From a marine actinobacterium MedAcidi-G1 (GTDB taxonomy: Bacteria; Actinomycetota; Acidimicrobiia; Acidimicrobiales; MedAcidi-G1), in contig JUEM01000011.1 of assembly GCA_000817085.1 (NCBI GenBank), forward strand, positions 1 to 64,000: a stretch of DNA of 64,000 nucleotides, in the 5' to 3' direction. Position numbers and translations under genes: made by a program. Shown piece by piece: positions 1 through 8,666 of this stretch; within the stretch, counting starts at the first letter, position 1; each line of letters starts with the position of its first letter. The notes below the pieces were generated by a model, which was not told the origin of the DNA, made no database searches, and saw only the letters and a list, made by a program, of their open reading frames with translations.

Positions 1-306
1 ACTTGTAACGGAACCATAATAAACGAAGAGTATACGTATCTCATGACAGACACTTTTCCTTATATACCGAGGTGCCTGAACGGTCAGGTCAGTGCATCTA
101 GACCCACAGGAGGATCTTCACCAGGGTTGCCCCGCCCAGGAAGTGCGATGCCTCCAGATTTAACTTCTGTAGCTGAAGCACTAGGAGTTGACCTGTCTGA
201 TCTGATGTCTGCGCTTGGACCACCACCACCAGATCTTGAAGCTGCAGCATTAAAGCTGAAAATACCGCTATCAGAACTGCAGTCTCTGATACCGGGTCCA
301 GGTTAA
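1..306 (+). CDS. C-terminal part of a YHYH-domain protein (5' truncated)
   Basis: Frame 1 is open from the first base, so the ATG at 43 is probably internal and the gene starts upstream of the window. The visible 101 residues begin with a Cys-Asn-Gly segment, then a DTFPYIPRCLNG stretch that resembles the end of the YHYH domain found in secreted proteins of unknown function. A Gly/Pro-rich linker follows, then about 45 residues with two similar alternating Leu/Ala segments (around VAEALGVDLSDL and AAALKLKIPLSEL). The domain assignment comes from recalled motif similarity. Function unknown, probably extracytoplasmic. Confidence 0.6.
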   Translation, partial: TCNGTIINEEYTYLMTDTFPYIPRCLNGQVSASRPTGGSSPGLPRPGSAMPPDLTSVAEALGVDLSDLMSALGPPPPDLEAAALKLKIPLSELQSLIPGPG

Positions 307-352
307 AAACTAGAGTTGTATTATTAAATAGATTTAAGGAGTTTCCATTCCC

Positions 353-1495
353 ATGCCTTTTAACACCAATGAAACTGACCGCCTTCTTTCAAGCACTCGT
401 TCCGTAAAGAAACGCCTTGATTTAGAACGTGAAGTGTCAGAAGAATTATTACTGGACTGTATAGACATTGCTGAACAAGCTCCCACCGGGGGGAACCAGT
501 CAAGTCGCAGATGGTTAGTGATACGCGACCCGAAAATAAAAAAAGAAATCGCTGAGCTTTACAGAGAAGTGGGCGGACAATTTCTAAAAGAACAGTCTGA
601 ACGCTTGGATGGGACCGGTCATCATAATGAAAAAACTATTAAAGCCTCTTCTTACCTGGCTGATCACCTAGAAGAAGTTCCAGTTCTGGTTCTAGTCACT
701 ATCTACGGTGAACATGACGGTAGTGGACGACCTGGGCTCTTCGACTCTGTAATTCAGGCCGCTTGGAGTTTCTGCCTCGCTTTACGCTCAAGAGGACTCG
801 GAAGCGCGTGGACAACAATGCATTTGGGTAACGCCAACAAAATAGCTGAACTTCTGGACATACCCGACGGGGTAACCCAGATAGTTCTACTCCCTGTAGC
901 TCACACACTGGGTGATGAATTCTCACCAGTTTCTCGTGATTCCGCTCGTGAAATAACTTGGTTTGAAGGGTGGGGTAAAACAACCAAAAAACCAACAAAT
1001 GGTCTACCTTCTTTTCAAGACGGACCCGGTCTAACTTTAGAAACTGACATCAAAAGCACGCCTGAAAAACTGTGGGACCTCATCTCAGATATTAACATTT
1101 CAAGTACTTTCAGCAATGAGTTTGAAGGGGCCGACTGGATAGATGAAATCCCTCAAGAAGGTGCCAGATTCAAAGGGCGGAACAAAAATGAGAAAATCGG
1201 CGAATGGGAAGTCACCTGCTACGTAACCTCCTACGAAACGAACAAAGTTTTCGCTTGGGCAGCTGGCGACATAGAAAAACCTGCAGCCACCTGGGAGTTC
1301 CGTCTAATACCATTAGCTGGGGCCACACGACTCAGGTTCGCTATGTCCCTAGGTCCTGGACCTTCAGGTTTGACAAGAATAATTGAACAAATGCCAGACT
1401 CTGAAAAGAAAATTATTTCAAATCGCCAAAAAGATCAGCTAGTGAACATGCGTAAAACAATTGAAGGAATAAAAAAACTAGCCGAACAGAATTAA
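353..1495 (+). CDS. Nitroreductase-SRPBCC fusion protein
   Basis: This 380-residue protein has two parts. Residues about 10-205 are a nitroreductase-family FMN domain: an STRSVKKRLD start, APTGGNQSSRRW for the flavin phosphate region, and a WTTMHLGN segment. Residues about 225-375 look like an SRPBCC/polyketide-cyclase domain (TDIKSTPEKLWDLISD start, WEFRLIPLAGATRLRF core), a fold that holds hydrophobic ligands. The start has a good AAGGAG ribosome site at 336-341. A nitroreductase without the extra domain lies at 1940. The probable role is NAD(P)H-dependent reduction of a hydrophobic substrate; the substrate is unknown. Confidence 0.8.
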   Translation: MPFNTNETDRLLSSTRSVKKRLDLEREVSEELLLDCIDIAEQAPTGGNQSSRRWLVIRDPKIKKEIAELYREVGGQFLKEQSERLDGTGHHNEKTIKASSYLADHLEEVPVLVLVTIYGEHDGSGRPGLFDSVIQAAWSFCLALRSRGLGSAWTTMHLGNANKIAELLDIPDGVTQIVLLPVAHTLGDEFSPVSRDSAREITWFEGWGKTTKKPTNGLPSFQDGPGLTLETDIKSTPEKLWDLISDINISSTFSNEFEGADWIDEIPQEGARFKGRNKNEKIGEWEVTCYVTSYETNKVFAWAAGDIEKPAATWEFRLIPLAGATRLRFAMSLGPGPSGLTRIIEQMPDSEKKIISNRQKDQLVNMRKTIEGIKKLAEQN

Positions 1496-1499
1496 GCTT

Positions 1500-1877
1500 T
1501 TATTGCCCCCCGAGAACAACTTTTTCTTCAGCCAAAAAGCAAATAGATCTTTCCCAGTCGACAAAATTCTTTTCATCTTCTAAAAAAGACTCAAAAGCTT
1601 CTTTCCCCTCCCCTGTTTTCCATTTTGTGGTGAAGGTTTCAAGGTCGTCGATCCAAATTTCAGCCACCCCGTCAAACTCATTGGACCCGTTACGGACTTT
1701 CTTAACGGAGGAATTGTCCGCCTCAGAAAGGGGGAAAACTTGAATGTACTTTCTTATACCTAAAACTTCTACAGCATTAGACGGAGCAGAGAGAGGGTGT
1801 TTATTCTCCCAATAATTTTGGAACTGCTCACGTGTCAAGTGCGGCAATCGGTGCATACAAAAAGTTAATTTCAACAT
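1500..1877 (-). CDS. EthD-family protein
   Basis: A 125-residue protein of the dimeric alpha-beta barrel type. The opening LTFCMHRLPHLTREQFQNYW and the following WENKHP fit the EthD domain, in which a conserved His follows the N/K pair. EthD proteins accompany oxidative degradation systems, but their chemistry is not settled. It is convergent with the nitroreductase-SRPBCC gene (4 bp between stops) and divergent from the second nitroreductase, so it sits between two flavoenzymes that may act on the same compounds. Confidence 0.75.
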   Translation of the reverse strand: MLKLTFCMHRLPHLTREQFQNYWENKHPLSAPSNAVEVLGIRKYIQVFPLSEADNSSVKKVRNGSNEFDGVAEIWIDDLETFTTKWKTGEGKEAFESFLEDEKNFVDWERSICFLAEEKVVLGGQ

Positions 1878-1939
1878 CTACACAACTTTACTTCCAGCTA
1901 TCTGATTGTCGCACTTCAAATAGCACTATCGTAACTTTT

Positions 1940-2605
1940 ATGGAAAAACTTAATCTCTCAGCTGACGAACTTCTCTCAACTACTCGTTCTGTAAGGAAAC
2001 GTCTGGACTTTGATCGACCTGTCGATGAAAAACTTATAACTGAATGTCTTGAATTAGCCGTTCAGGCACCTACTGGCTCCAATAGTCAAAATTGGCACTT
2101 TCTCGTGATAACAGATCCCGAGAAACGTTCCGCGCTCGCCGACATATATAGAAAAGGCTTCGAGGTCTACGCAAACATGGTGGGTAGCGCAGGCCAGCTA
2201 GCGGAAACCGCGGAAAATGAAGAAAGAGCCGCTCAGCAGATGAGAGTCACCGAATCGGCAACCTACCTGGCGGAGAACATGCACCGTGTTCCTGTAATGA
2301 TGATTCCTTGCCTGCCGGGACGAGTTGATCAAATGCCAGGCTTAGCTGGAGCGTCTCTTTACGGCTCCATAATTCCTTCAGCTTGGAGTTTCATGCTTGC
2401 TGCACGTGAGCGCGACCTTGGGACCTGCTGGACAACAATTCATCTAATTTTCGAACAGGAAGCTTCAGAAGTTTTGGGCATCCCATTCGAGGAAGTAACT
2501 CAAGTCGCTCTCATAACAGCAGCTCACACTCTTGGGTCAGATTTTAAGCCTGCAAAACGCATACCTATGGATGAAGTTGTTTCCTGGAACGACTGGAAAT
2601 TCTGA
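1940..2605 (+). CDS. Nitroreductase family protein
   Basis: A 221-residue single-domain nitroreductase. Its motifs parallel the fusion protein at 353: TTRSVRKRLDFDRPV near the N-terminus, APTGSNSQNWHFLV in the flavin region, and SAWSFMLAARERDLGT with WTTIHL further on. The frame is open upstream to 1832, but that reading covers the divergent EthD gene. The ATG at 1940 is chosen because homology begins there. No clear ribosome site precedes it. A TATCGT element at 1927-1932 could make the transcript nearly leaderless, which is speculative. Confidence 0.8.
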   Translation: MEKLNLSADELLSTTRSVRKRLDFDRPVDEKLITECLELAVQAPTGSNSQNWHFLVITDPEKRSALADIYRKGFEVYANMVGSAGQLAETAENEERAAQQMRVTESATYLAENMHRVPVMMIPCLPGRVDQMPGLAGASLYGSIIPSAWSFMLAARERDLGTCWTTIHLIFEQEASEVLGIPFEEVTQVALITAAHTLGSDFKPAKRIPMDEVVSWNDWKF

Positions 2606-2625
2606 ATAAGTCGCTCGCTTATTCA
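2603..2625. terminator. Bidirectional hairpin between convergent genes
   Basis: TGAATAAG at 2603-2610 pairs perfectly with CTTATTCA at 2618-2625 around the 7-base loop TCGCTCG. The stop codons of the nitroreductase and of rsmE lie inside the two arms, so the hairpin can form in either transcript. There is no strong T run, so termination strength is uncertain. Confidence 0.45.
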
Positions 2626-3290
2626 ACTCTTCCATCACGCAATGAAGTCAGTAAAACCCCTGCGGATATAGCCGCTGTTTCTGACCTGAGGATCGATTCA
2701 CCCAGAGAACAGCATTCCTTGCCTTCAACCTCTTCAGGAGTCCAACCGCCTTCTGGTCCAATAACAAGAAAAGAATGGTCTAAAGTTAGTTTTTTACCTT
2801 TCGGGTGAGCCAACGTTATACCTTTTTCCATTCCCAAATCTGAGAAGGGTTGAGTTTTCATAACTTCTGGGATGTACACCTGCCTGGACTGCATGGCCGC
2901 TTCTCTGGCTATGCGATTAAAACGTTTTTCATTTTCAACAATTTTTTTATCGGTCCAATGCACTACGGAACGCTGCGCTACTGTCGGAACAATTTTGTCA
3001 ACCCCTAGTTCTGTCAATTTCTGAACTATTAATTCTGGTTTCCCTTTTTTCACAAGAGCAAAACCGATTGTAATTTCGATTTCTGATTTGGGTTCAAAAG
3101 TTATTTCGCTGACAGATTCAAGTGGAGGACCGTAAACACACTTTCTCCAACTTCCATTAGCATTTGAAACTGTTAACCCATCTCCCGATCTGAGACGTAA
3201 AACTTTCCCAAAGTGGTGAGTATCTTCATCACTTAAGCAAGGGTTTTCAATATCATCTACGAATGCATGGGGAAGATCTGTATCAATCAA
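2619..3290 (-). CDS. rsmE: 16S rRNA (uracil-1498-N3) methyltransferase RsmE
   Basis: A 223-residue SPOUT methyltransferase that methylates U1498 of 16S rRNA. The knotted SAM-binding site is recognisable from VIGPEGGWTPEEVE and the late RSETAAISAG segment; KLTELGVDKIVPT and REAAMQSRQ are also typical of RsmE. The N-terminal 70 residues form the PUA-like domain (HHFGKVLRLRSGD). It lies 17 bp after dnaJ, in the common hrcA-dnaJ-rsmE order, so it is probably co-transcribed with the chaperone genes. Confidence 0.93.
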   Translation of the reverse strand: MIDTDLPHAFVDDIENPCLSDEDTHHFGKVLRLRSGDGLTVSNANGSWRKCVYGPPLESVSEITFEPKSEIEITIGFALVKKGKPELIVQKLTELGVDKIVPTVAQRSVVHWTDKKIVENEKRFNRIAREAAMQSRQVYIPEVMKTQPFSDLGMEKGITLAHPKGKKLTLDHSFLVIGPEGGWTPEEVEGKECCSLGESILRSETAAISAGVLLTSLRDGRVE

Positions 3291-3307
3291 AGAAAAACCT
3301 CAATCGC

Positions 3308-4408
3308 TCAACTAAATGCCGATCGGAATTTACCAATTATTCCTTCATCCGGGGGGTTGACTTCATCGCCTCTGGATTCCGCAAAATCTCTTATGAACTT
3401 CTCTTGTTCAGTTGTTAGATCCTTTGGGGTTTCCACTACTACTTCGATAAGCAGATCGCCTCTCCCTCGCCCCTGCAAGTGAGGCACACCTCGCCCGCGT
3501 ATCCTCATCATTTGTCCACTTTCGACACCTTTTGGGATAACGATAGTTTCGGAACCATCAAGCATTTCGATCTCTATTTCAATTCCTAAAACTGCTTGCG
3601 CCATTTGCACAGGAAGTTTTCGAAGCAAGTCATAACCGCTGCGTTTAAAATATTTATGATCTTTGACTCTTATCTGTACATAAAGGTCACCTGCAGGACC
3701 TCCCCACGGTCCAACCGCCCCTCTTCCGGTGAGCCTTAAGGTCGTCCCATCATCAACTCCAGCTGTCACTTGCACCGAAAATGAATCCTGTACTACGTTT
3801 CTTCCCTCTCCGCCGCATTCTTCGCAAGGGTCAGGTATCACCCAGCCCATTCCCCCACAAGCGTTACATGCTGCAGAGGTCATCATCTGACCTAAAAGTG
3901 ATTGCCTAACTTGCTGAATCTGTCCACTACCGTTACAAGTAACACAAGTGTCACGACTTGAACCTTCAGCTGCACCGGTTGCTTCGCAGGTGCTGCAAGC
4001 TAAAGCTGTTTTAATCTTGATTTCTTTTTCACAACCAAATACGGCTTCATCGAACTCAAGATGCAGTGAAGTTTCCAAATCCTGACCTTGTATTGGGCCT
4101 GTTCTTCTTCGCGATTGCGTAAAACCTGATCCAAAAAAAGATTCGAAAATATCGCCTACTCCGCCGAAAGGGTCTCCCATAGATGAAGAACTTCCAACAT
4201 CTCCAAACCGGTCATAGCGTGATCTCTTCTCGGGGTCTGAAAGCACTTCATAGGCGAATGCGACTTCTTTAAACTTTTCTTCAGTACCGGGGTCATCCGG
4301 ATTTGCGTCAGGATGAAACTTGCGCGCCAGCCTCCGGTAGGACTTTTTTATCTCCTCCGTTGAGGCGTTTCGCTGAACTTGCAGCACTTCATATGGGTCA
4401 CTAGACAT
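3308..4408 (-). CDS. dnaJ: Chaperone DnaJ
   Basis: A 366-residue type I J-protein that stimulates DnaK ATPase. The J domain (about residues 1-70) has the HPD tripeptide in [11 protein letters not shown] Gly/Phe-rich segment follows (about 75-105). The zinc-finger region carries four CxxC repeats: CSTC, CVTC, CNAC and CEEC. The C-terminal substrate-binding domains end with SAFS. It starts 3 bp after hrcA; dnaK and grpE are not in the window, so this is the DnaJ2-with-HrcA arrangement common in actinobacteria. Confidence 0.95.
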   Translation of the reverse strand: MSSDPYEVLQVQRNASTEEIKKSYRRLARKFHPDANPDDPGTEEKFKEVAFAYEVLSDPEKRSRYDRFGDVGSSSSMGDPFGGVGDIFESFFGSGFTQSRRRTGPIQGQDLETSLHLEFDEAVFGCEKEIKIKTALACSTCEATGAAEGSSRDTCVTCNGSGQIQQVRQSLLGQMMTSAACNACGGMGWVIPDPCEECGGEGRNVVQDSFSVQVTAGVDDGTTLRLTGRGAVGPWGGPAGDLYVQIRVKDHKYFKRSGYDLLRKLPVQMAQAVLGIEIEIEMLDGSETIVIPKGVESGQMMRIRGRGVPHLQGRGRGDLLIEVVVETPKDLTTEQEKFIRDFAESRGDEVNPPDEGIIGKFRSAFS

Positions 4409-4411
4409 TTT

Positions 4412-5416
4412 TTAACCTTCGGTTAAATGGTCACCTAAACTACGACCAACAATTCCAACTGTCGCAAGTGCTTGAGTGTAATCCATTCTAGTTGGACCGA
4501 GAATACCGATCGAACCAGCTGCTTCACCATCTATTTCATATGGAGCTACCACAAGCGAACATTCAGCTAAATGATCAACACCTGTTTCACTTCCTATAAC
4601 AACGCTAAGTCCACGGTCGATGACACCTCGGATCAAACTAACAACAATCATTTGTCGTTCTAACAGGTCCAAAACTTTTCTAATACCTTCAGGTTCCGAA
4701 AGAGAACCTGCTAGCACCGACGTACCTCCTACATAAACAGTTTCCTTTGACTGAACTAAAGAAGTGAGAGTTTTCTCAACCTCTCTCATCAGATAATCGA
4801 TATTAGATTTTCCAGTTGTCGGAACTTGCGGGAGGGAACCCATGCGAAAGCCTCTCAGATGTTTAGAAAGATGCTGATTTGCTTCATCTAGTTCGTTTTC
4901 GTTTATAAATATTTCTTTCGAAATATCTAGCGAATGTTTCTCTACCACTCCATTGGAAGTAACCAAAACAAGCAGAATTTGATCAATTGAAAGATCAACT
5001 AGATGTACTGAACGTACTGTCTGGTGATCAGAGTCGGGCGAAAGAACAACGCCTGCACTTCCAGTAAGTGCAGCTAAAAAATTGCTAGTCTCTTGCAGCA
5101 TTTGTTCAATCTCAATATGGGATCTATCAAAAAAAGACTTAATTTGTTGATTTTCAACTCTGTCGAGCCTCACAGGGCCTAACAAATTATCTACAAAGAA
5201 ACGGTATGCCTTTTCAGTAGGAATTCGACCAGCCGAAGTGTGAGGCTGATCTAAATAACCTTCTGATTCCAGAAGTGCCATCTCGTTTCTGATCGTTGAA
5301 GAAGAGACATCTACTGATTCAGAACTTGCAACCAAACTCGAACCGACTGGTTGGGCAGTTTCTATATACGCTTCAACGACAGCGCCTAAAATTTCTGCTT
5401 TTCTTTCGTCTAGCAT
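4412..5416 (-). CDS. hrcA: Heat-inducible transcription repressor HrcA
   Basis: A 334-residue repressor of heat-shock genes. The N-terminal winged helix (residues 1-70) has AYIETAQPVGSS, SSTIRNEMALLESEGYL and PHTSAGRIPTEKAYR, all typical of HrcA. The rest is the GAF-like and dimerisation region, ending in GILGPTRMDYTQALATV. HrcA normally binds the CIRCE inverted repeat, which I did not find in the 51 bp upstream of this gene. It is the first gene of an hrcA-dnaJ-rsmE unit. Confidence 0.95.
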   Translation of the reverse strand: MLDERKAEILGAVVEAYIETAQPVGSSLVASSESVDVSSSTIRNEMALLESEGYLDQPHTSAGRIPTEKAYRFFVDNLLGPVRLDRVENQQIKSFFDRSHIEIEQMLQETSNFLAALTGSAGVVLSPDSDHQTVRSVHLVDLSIDQILLVLVTSNGVVEKHSLDISKEIFINENELDEANQHLSKHLRGFRMGSLPQVPTTGKSNIDYLMREVEKTLTSLVQSKETVYVGGTSVLAGSLSEPEGIRKVLDLLERQMIVVSLIRGVIDRGLSVVIGSETGVDHLAECSLVVAPYEIDGEAAGSIGILGPTRMDYTQALATVGIVGRSLGDHLTEG

Positions 5417-5467
5417 CTTCGGATGGTACTCCCATTGTCGCTATTTAGAATTATATAGTTATTGTTT

Positions 5468-7252
5468 TTACTCTTCTAGACTCAGAGCGGAAACAAAAGC
5501 CTCTTGGGGCACATCAACACGACCAATTGACTTCATTTTTCTTTTACCTTGCTTTTGCTTTTCCAACAGTTTTCGTTTTCTTGTTATGTCGCCCCCGTAA
5601 AGTTTTGCTGTTACATCTTTTCGAAACGCCCTGACCGTCTCACGCGCTATTATTCGACCACCGATCGTGGCCTGTATTGGGACTTCGAATTGTTGACGCG
5701 GGATCAGTTCCTTTAACCTCTCCGCCATTTTTCGACCATATTCATAGGATGCGTCTCTATGCACAACTGCGCTGAAGGCATCAACAGACTCCCCCTGCAA
5801 TAAGATATCTACTCGCACAAGGTCAGACTTCATGTAACCGGCAGGCTCATAGTCAAGACTTGCGTAGCCCTGCGTTCTGCTCTTCAATTGATCAAAGAAA
5901 TTTAGAACTACCTCCGCTAGAGGAAGTCGATATTTCAGTTCAATACGTTCAGGCGACAGATATGACAACTTGTCCAACTCGCCTCGACGCCCTTGGCAAA
6001 GTTCCATTAGCGTTCCCGTGTACTCCGCTGGCGATATCAGAGTGGTCTCGAGCCATGGTTCCTCTATCGCAGAGATTTCACCCGCAGACGGAAGATCGCA
6101 CGGATTGTCTATTTCTTGCACTTTTCCGCTTGTGTGAATAACACGGTATTTAACTGAAGGCGCCGTAGTTATTAAGTTAAGATCGAATTCTCTTTCAAGC
6201 CGTTCTCGCACTATCTCCATGTGTAACAATCCTAAAAAACCACATCTGAACCCAAAACCGAGAGCAGATGACGTATCCGGTTCGAAAGTGAAACTCGAGT
6301 CATTAAGCCTGAGCTTTTCCAAAGCATCTCTCAAATCTCCGAAGTCATCTCCGTCTATTGGGTACAAGCCACTGAAAACCATTGGTTTGGGTTCTTGATA
6401 CCCAGATAATGCTGATTCACTTCCATTACTCGTAGTCGTTATTGTTTCACCTGATCGAGCTTCTCCGACGTCTTTGATCCCGGCAAGAACGTAACCCACT
6501 TCACCCGCCCCGAGACTTTTAACTGGTGTCATCTCAGGGCGCCAAACTCCAACTTCATCAAGTTGATGATTCGTTCCAGCCTGCATGAATTTAATAGACA
6601 TTCCAGTATCTAAACGCCCTTGCATTATCCGCACCGAAGATACAACTCCGCGATACTGGTCAAAGTGACTGTCGAACACAAGAGCTTGGAGAGGTAGATC
6701 TTCACTCGCTTCAGGAGCCGGTGTTTTTTCAACAACAGCGTCAAGAAGCTCCGGCACTCCTTCACCTGTTTTTGCACTAATTCGAAAAATCTCTTCAGTT
6801 GGGATTCCTAAAGCTTTCTCTATTTCTTCTGCATACCGGTCAGGTTCTGAGGCTGGTAAATCTATCTTGTTTAACACAGCCACTATTTCCAGATCATGCT
6901 CAATAGCTTGATAACAGTTGGCTAGAGTTTGAGCTTCTATACCTTGTGCAGCATCGACTACCAGTATCACTCCTTCGCATGCAGCTAGAGAGCGGCTTAC
7001 TTCATAACCAAAATCGACGTGACCTGGTGTATCTATAAGGTTTATTACCGAGTCTTTCCAGTCGAGTCGCACGCTTTGAAGCTTTATAGTAATCCCCCTT
7101 TCGCGTTCCAGATCCATTGAGTCGAGATACTGGGCTCGCATGTTTCTTTCATCCACAGCCCCGCAAAGTTCCAACATGCGGTCAGCTAGCGTTGACTTTC
7201 CGTGGTCTATATGGGCAATGATTGATGTATTACACATCTTTTTATTAGTCAT
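5468..7252 (-). CDS. lepA: Elongation factor 4 (LepA)
   Basis: A 594-residue translational GTPase, the usual LepA length. G-domain motifs are [10 protein letters not shown] (P-loop), RERGITIK (switch I), [12 protein letters not shown] and NKIDLP. The C-terminal LepA-specific domain includes [16 protein letters not shown], which separates it from EF-G. It acts on ribosomes to promote back-translocation or late assembly. It diverges from rpsT, an arrangement often seen in bacteria, and lies 51 bp upstream of hrcA on the same strand. Confidence 0.96.
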   Translation of the reverse strand: MTNKKMCNTSIIAHIDHGKSTLADRMLELCGAVDERNMRAQYLDSMDLERERGITIKLQSVRLDWKDSVINLIDTPGHVDFGYEVSRSLAACEGVILVVDAAQGIEAQTLANCYQAIEHDLEIVAVLNKIDLPASEPDRYAEEIEKALGIPTEEIFRISAKTGEGVPELLDAVVEKTPAPEASEDLPLQALVFDSHFDQYRGVVSSVRIMQGRLDTGMSIKFMQAGTNHQLDEVGVWRPEMTPVKSLGAGEVGYVLAGIKDVGEARSGETITTTSNGSESALSGYQEPKPMVFSGLYPIDGDDFGDLRDALEKLRLNDSSFTFEPDTSSALGFGFRCGFLGLLHMEIVRERLEREFDLNLITTAPSVKYRVIHTSGKVQEIDNPCDLPSAGEISAIEEPWLETTLISPAEYTGTLMELCQGRRGELDKLSYLSPERIELKYRLPLAEVVLNFFDQLKSRTQGYASLDYEPAGYMKSDLVRVDILLQGESVDAFSAVVHRDASYEYGRKMAERLKELIPRQQFEVPIQATIGGRIIARETVRAFRKDVTAKLYGGDITRKRKLLEKQKQGKRKMKSIGRVDVPQEAFVSALSLEE

Positions 7253-7384
7253 CTCTGCTGACCGTACATTCTCGTGAGCTTAATTACATGAATTAAATTG
7301 GATTCTTTGCTTTCTTATGCTGTCCTGTATCTCTCTTGACACGCTAGGATTGAGAACTGCTGAAAGAAAAGGTTGTGTTTACCC

Positions 7385-7627
7385 GTGGCAAACATTAAGA
7401 GTGCAATAAAACGTAATCGTCAGAATGAAGTACGACGTTTAAGAAACCGATCTGTTCGTTCAGAGATGCGTTCCATTGTGAAAACAGCTAAAGACTCAGG
7501 TAATGCTGAAGATACTGCCGCTGCTATCAAAAAAATTGATAGAGCTGCTGCTAAAGGCATTATTCATGCAAATAAAGCCTCACGTGAGAAATCTAGACTT
7601 CAGAAAAGTTTAAACAACAATAGTTAA
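7385..7627 (+). CDS. rpsT: 30S ribosomal protein S20
   Basis: An 80-residue basic protein that binds 16S rRNA early in small-subunit assembly. It starts at a GTG giving MANIKSAIKRNRQNEVRRLR, matching the family start; reading from the TTG at 7373 would add four unlikely residues. AAAGG at 7368-7372 is a plausible ribosome site. The end, with Lys-Ala-Ser-Arg-Lys near GIIHANKASREKSRL, is also typical. It diverges from lepA and ends 4 bp from the convergent holA stop. A TTGACA at 7336-7341 could be its -35 box, but no clear -10 follows. Confidence 0.95.
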   Translation: MANIKSAIKRNRQNEVRRLRNRSVRSEMRSIVKTAKDSGNAEDTAAAIKKIDRAAAKGIIHANKASREKSRLQKSLNNNS

Positions 7628-7631
7628 CCGC

Positions 7632-8642
7632 TTATCTCATAGCCGCTAGTCGGGCCACAAGTACTTCTGTGACTAATTCAGGGGGCCAACTTTTTTTTCC
7701 TCTCAAATCGAGGTCAGCTTCAGCTATAAGTCCTATAGCTTTAAAAATATTTTTCTTACCTAGTCGCCTCGATGTGGAAAGAATTTTTTTTGCTGGATAT
7801 GCGCTAATTGAAAGTGCTTCGGATACAGCTTTTTCATCTTTTAGATTTGAACCTTCAAGGTGTAACATTTTTTCGTAATGAGAGTGAAGTAGAGCCATCA
7901 CCCCTAATGGGTGTCGACCATCTGCTCTAAGCATTCGTTTAAGTCTTTCCAATGCTTCAGAAATTTTACCGGCGTCAATAGAGTCAGTTAAATCCCATGG
8001 CATGACAGATCCAGCATCTCCCAGGTAAGGCTCCACATCTTCAAGTTCTAATGTCTCGCCTCTTTCATACACAGCAGCTAAAACTTCTAAAAGAGCAAAA
8101 ACTTTTGTGCGGTCTTCTCCCAAGTGGCCTGATATGCGTTTACGTGCTTCCCCAGTAAATCTCACAGGTGCTCTGTCAAGTGACTCTGACAGCCATTTTT
8201 CAGCCTGTTTTCCTTTTCCAGTAGTCAATTTTTCTACGTGACCTCCAGAACTTTGAATCGCTTCAAGGAGACTTTTTGGAACAGGTGACAGTCGTTGCTG
8301 CTGAGGGTTATTTCCTTTCTCCCAGATGAGTATTAGAGAAGTCGTTGGTAAAGGTGAGTTCAAATATTCCAGTAAAGGCGAAAGATCCTCTTTCTTACTG
8401 AAGCGTCCCATGTGTCGACCCACCACTACCCTGTTTTGAGTTAAAAAAGGGGCGGTTTGCGCAGAATCAACTAACTTACTTACATTAAAATGCTCTGCGG
8501 AGCGGTAATTTTCCTCAGTTAATTCTTCCAAAGCAAGGCTTCTATCTTCGTCACCTAACGCTTTTTCGATGTGGGTGTTCAACGATCTGGAAATCAATAC
8601 GTCGTCTTCTCCCGAAATAAGTACAACTGGAATCTTATTCAT
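7632..8642 (-). CDS. holA: DNA polymerase III subunit delta
   Basis: A 336-residue clamp-loader subunit that opens the beta clamp. The N-terminal part has the degenerate AAA+ fold (LISGEDDVLISRSL, then APFLTQNRVVVGRHMGRF). The C-terminal helical collar has LGEDRTKVFALLEVLA and GRHPLGVMALLHSHYEKML, motifs typical of HolA. Its convergent partner rpsT ends 4 bp away; holA next to rpsT is common in bacteria. No paralogous delta-prime gene is present here. Confidence 0.9.
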   Translation of the reverse strand: MNKIPVVLISGEDDVLISRSLNTHIEKALGDEDRSLALEELTEENYRSAEHFNVSKLVDSAQTAPFLTQNRVVVGRHMGRFSKKEDLSPLLEYLNSPLPTTSLILIWEKGNNPQQQRLSPVPKSLLEAIQSSGGHVEKLTTGKGKQAEKWLSESLDRAPVRFTGEARKRISGHLGEDRTKVFALLEVLAAVYERGETLELEDVEPYLGDAGSVMPWDLTDSIDAGKISEALERLKRMLRADGRHPLGVMALLHSHYEKMLHLEGSNLKDEKAVSEALSISAYPAKKILSTSRRLGKKNIFKAIGLIAEADLDLRGKKSWPPELVTEVLVARLAAMR

Positions 8643-8666
8643 ACACGAGTCTGTCTATTTTTCGAT

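Noticed and set aside
5417-5467. CIRCE element upstream of hrcA
   Set aside because: No TTAGCACTC-N9-GAGTGCTAA-like repeat is present in the gap.
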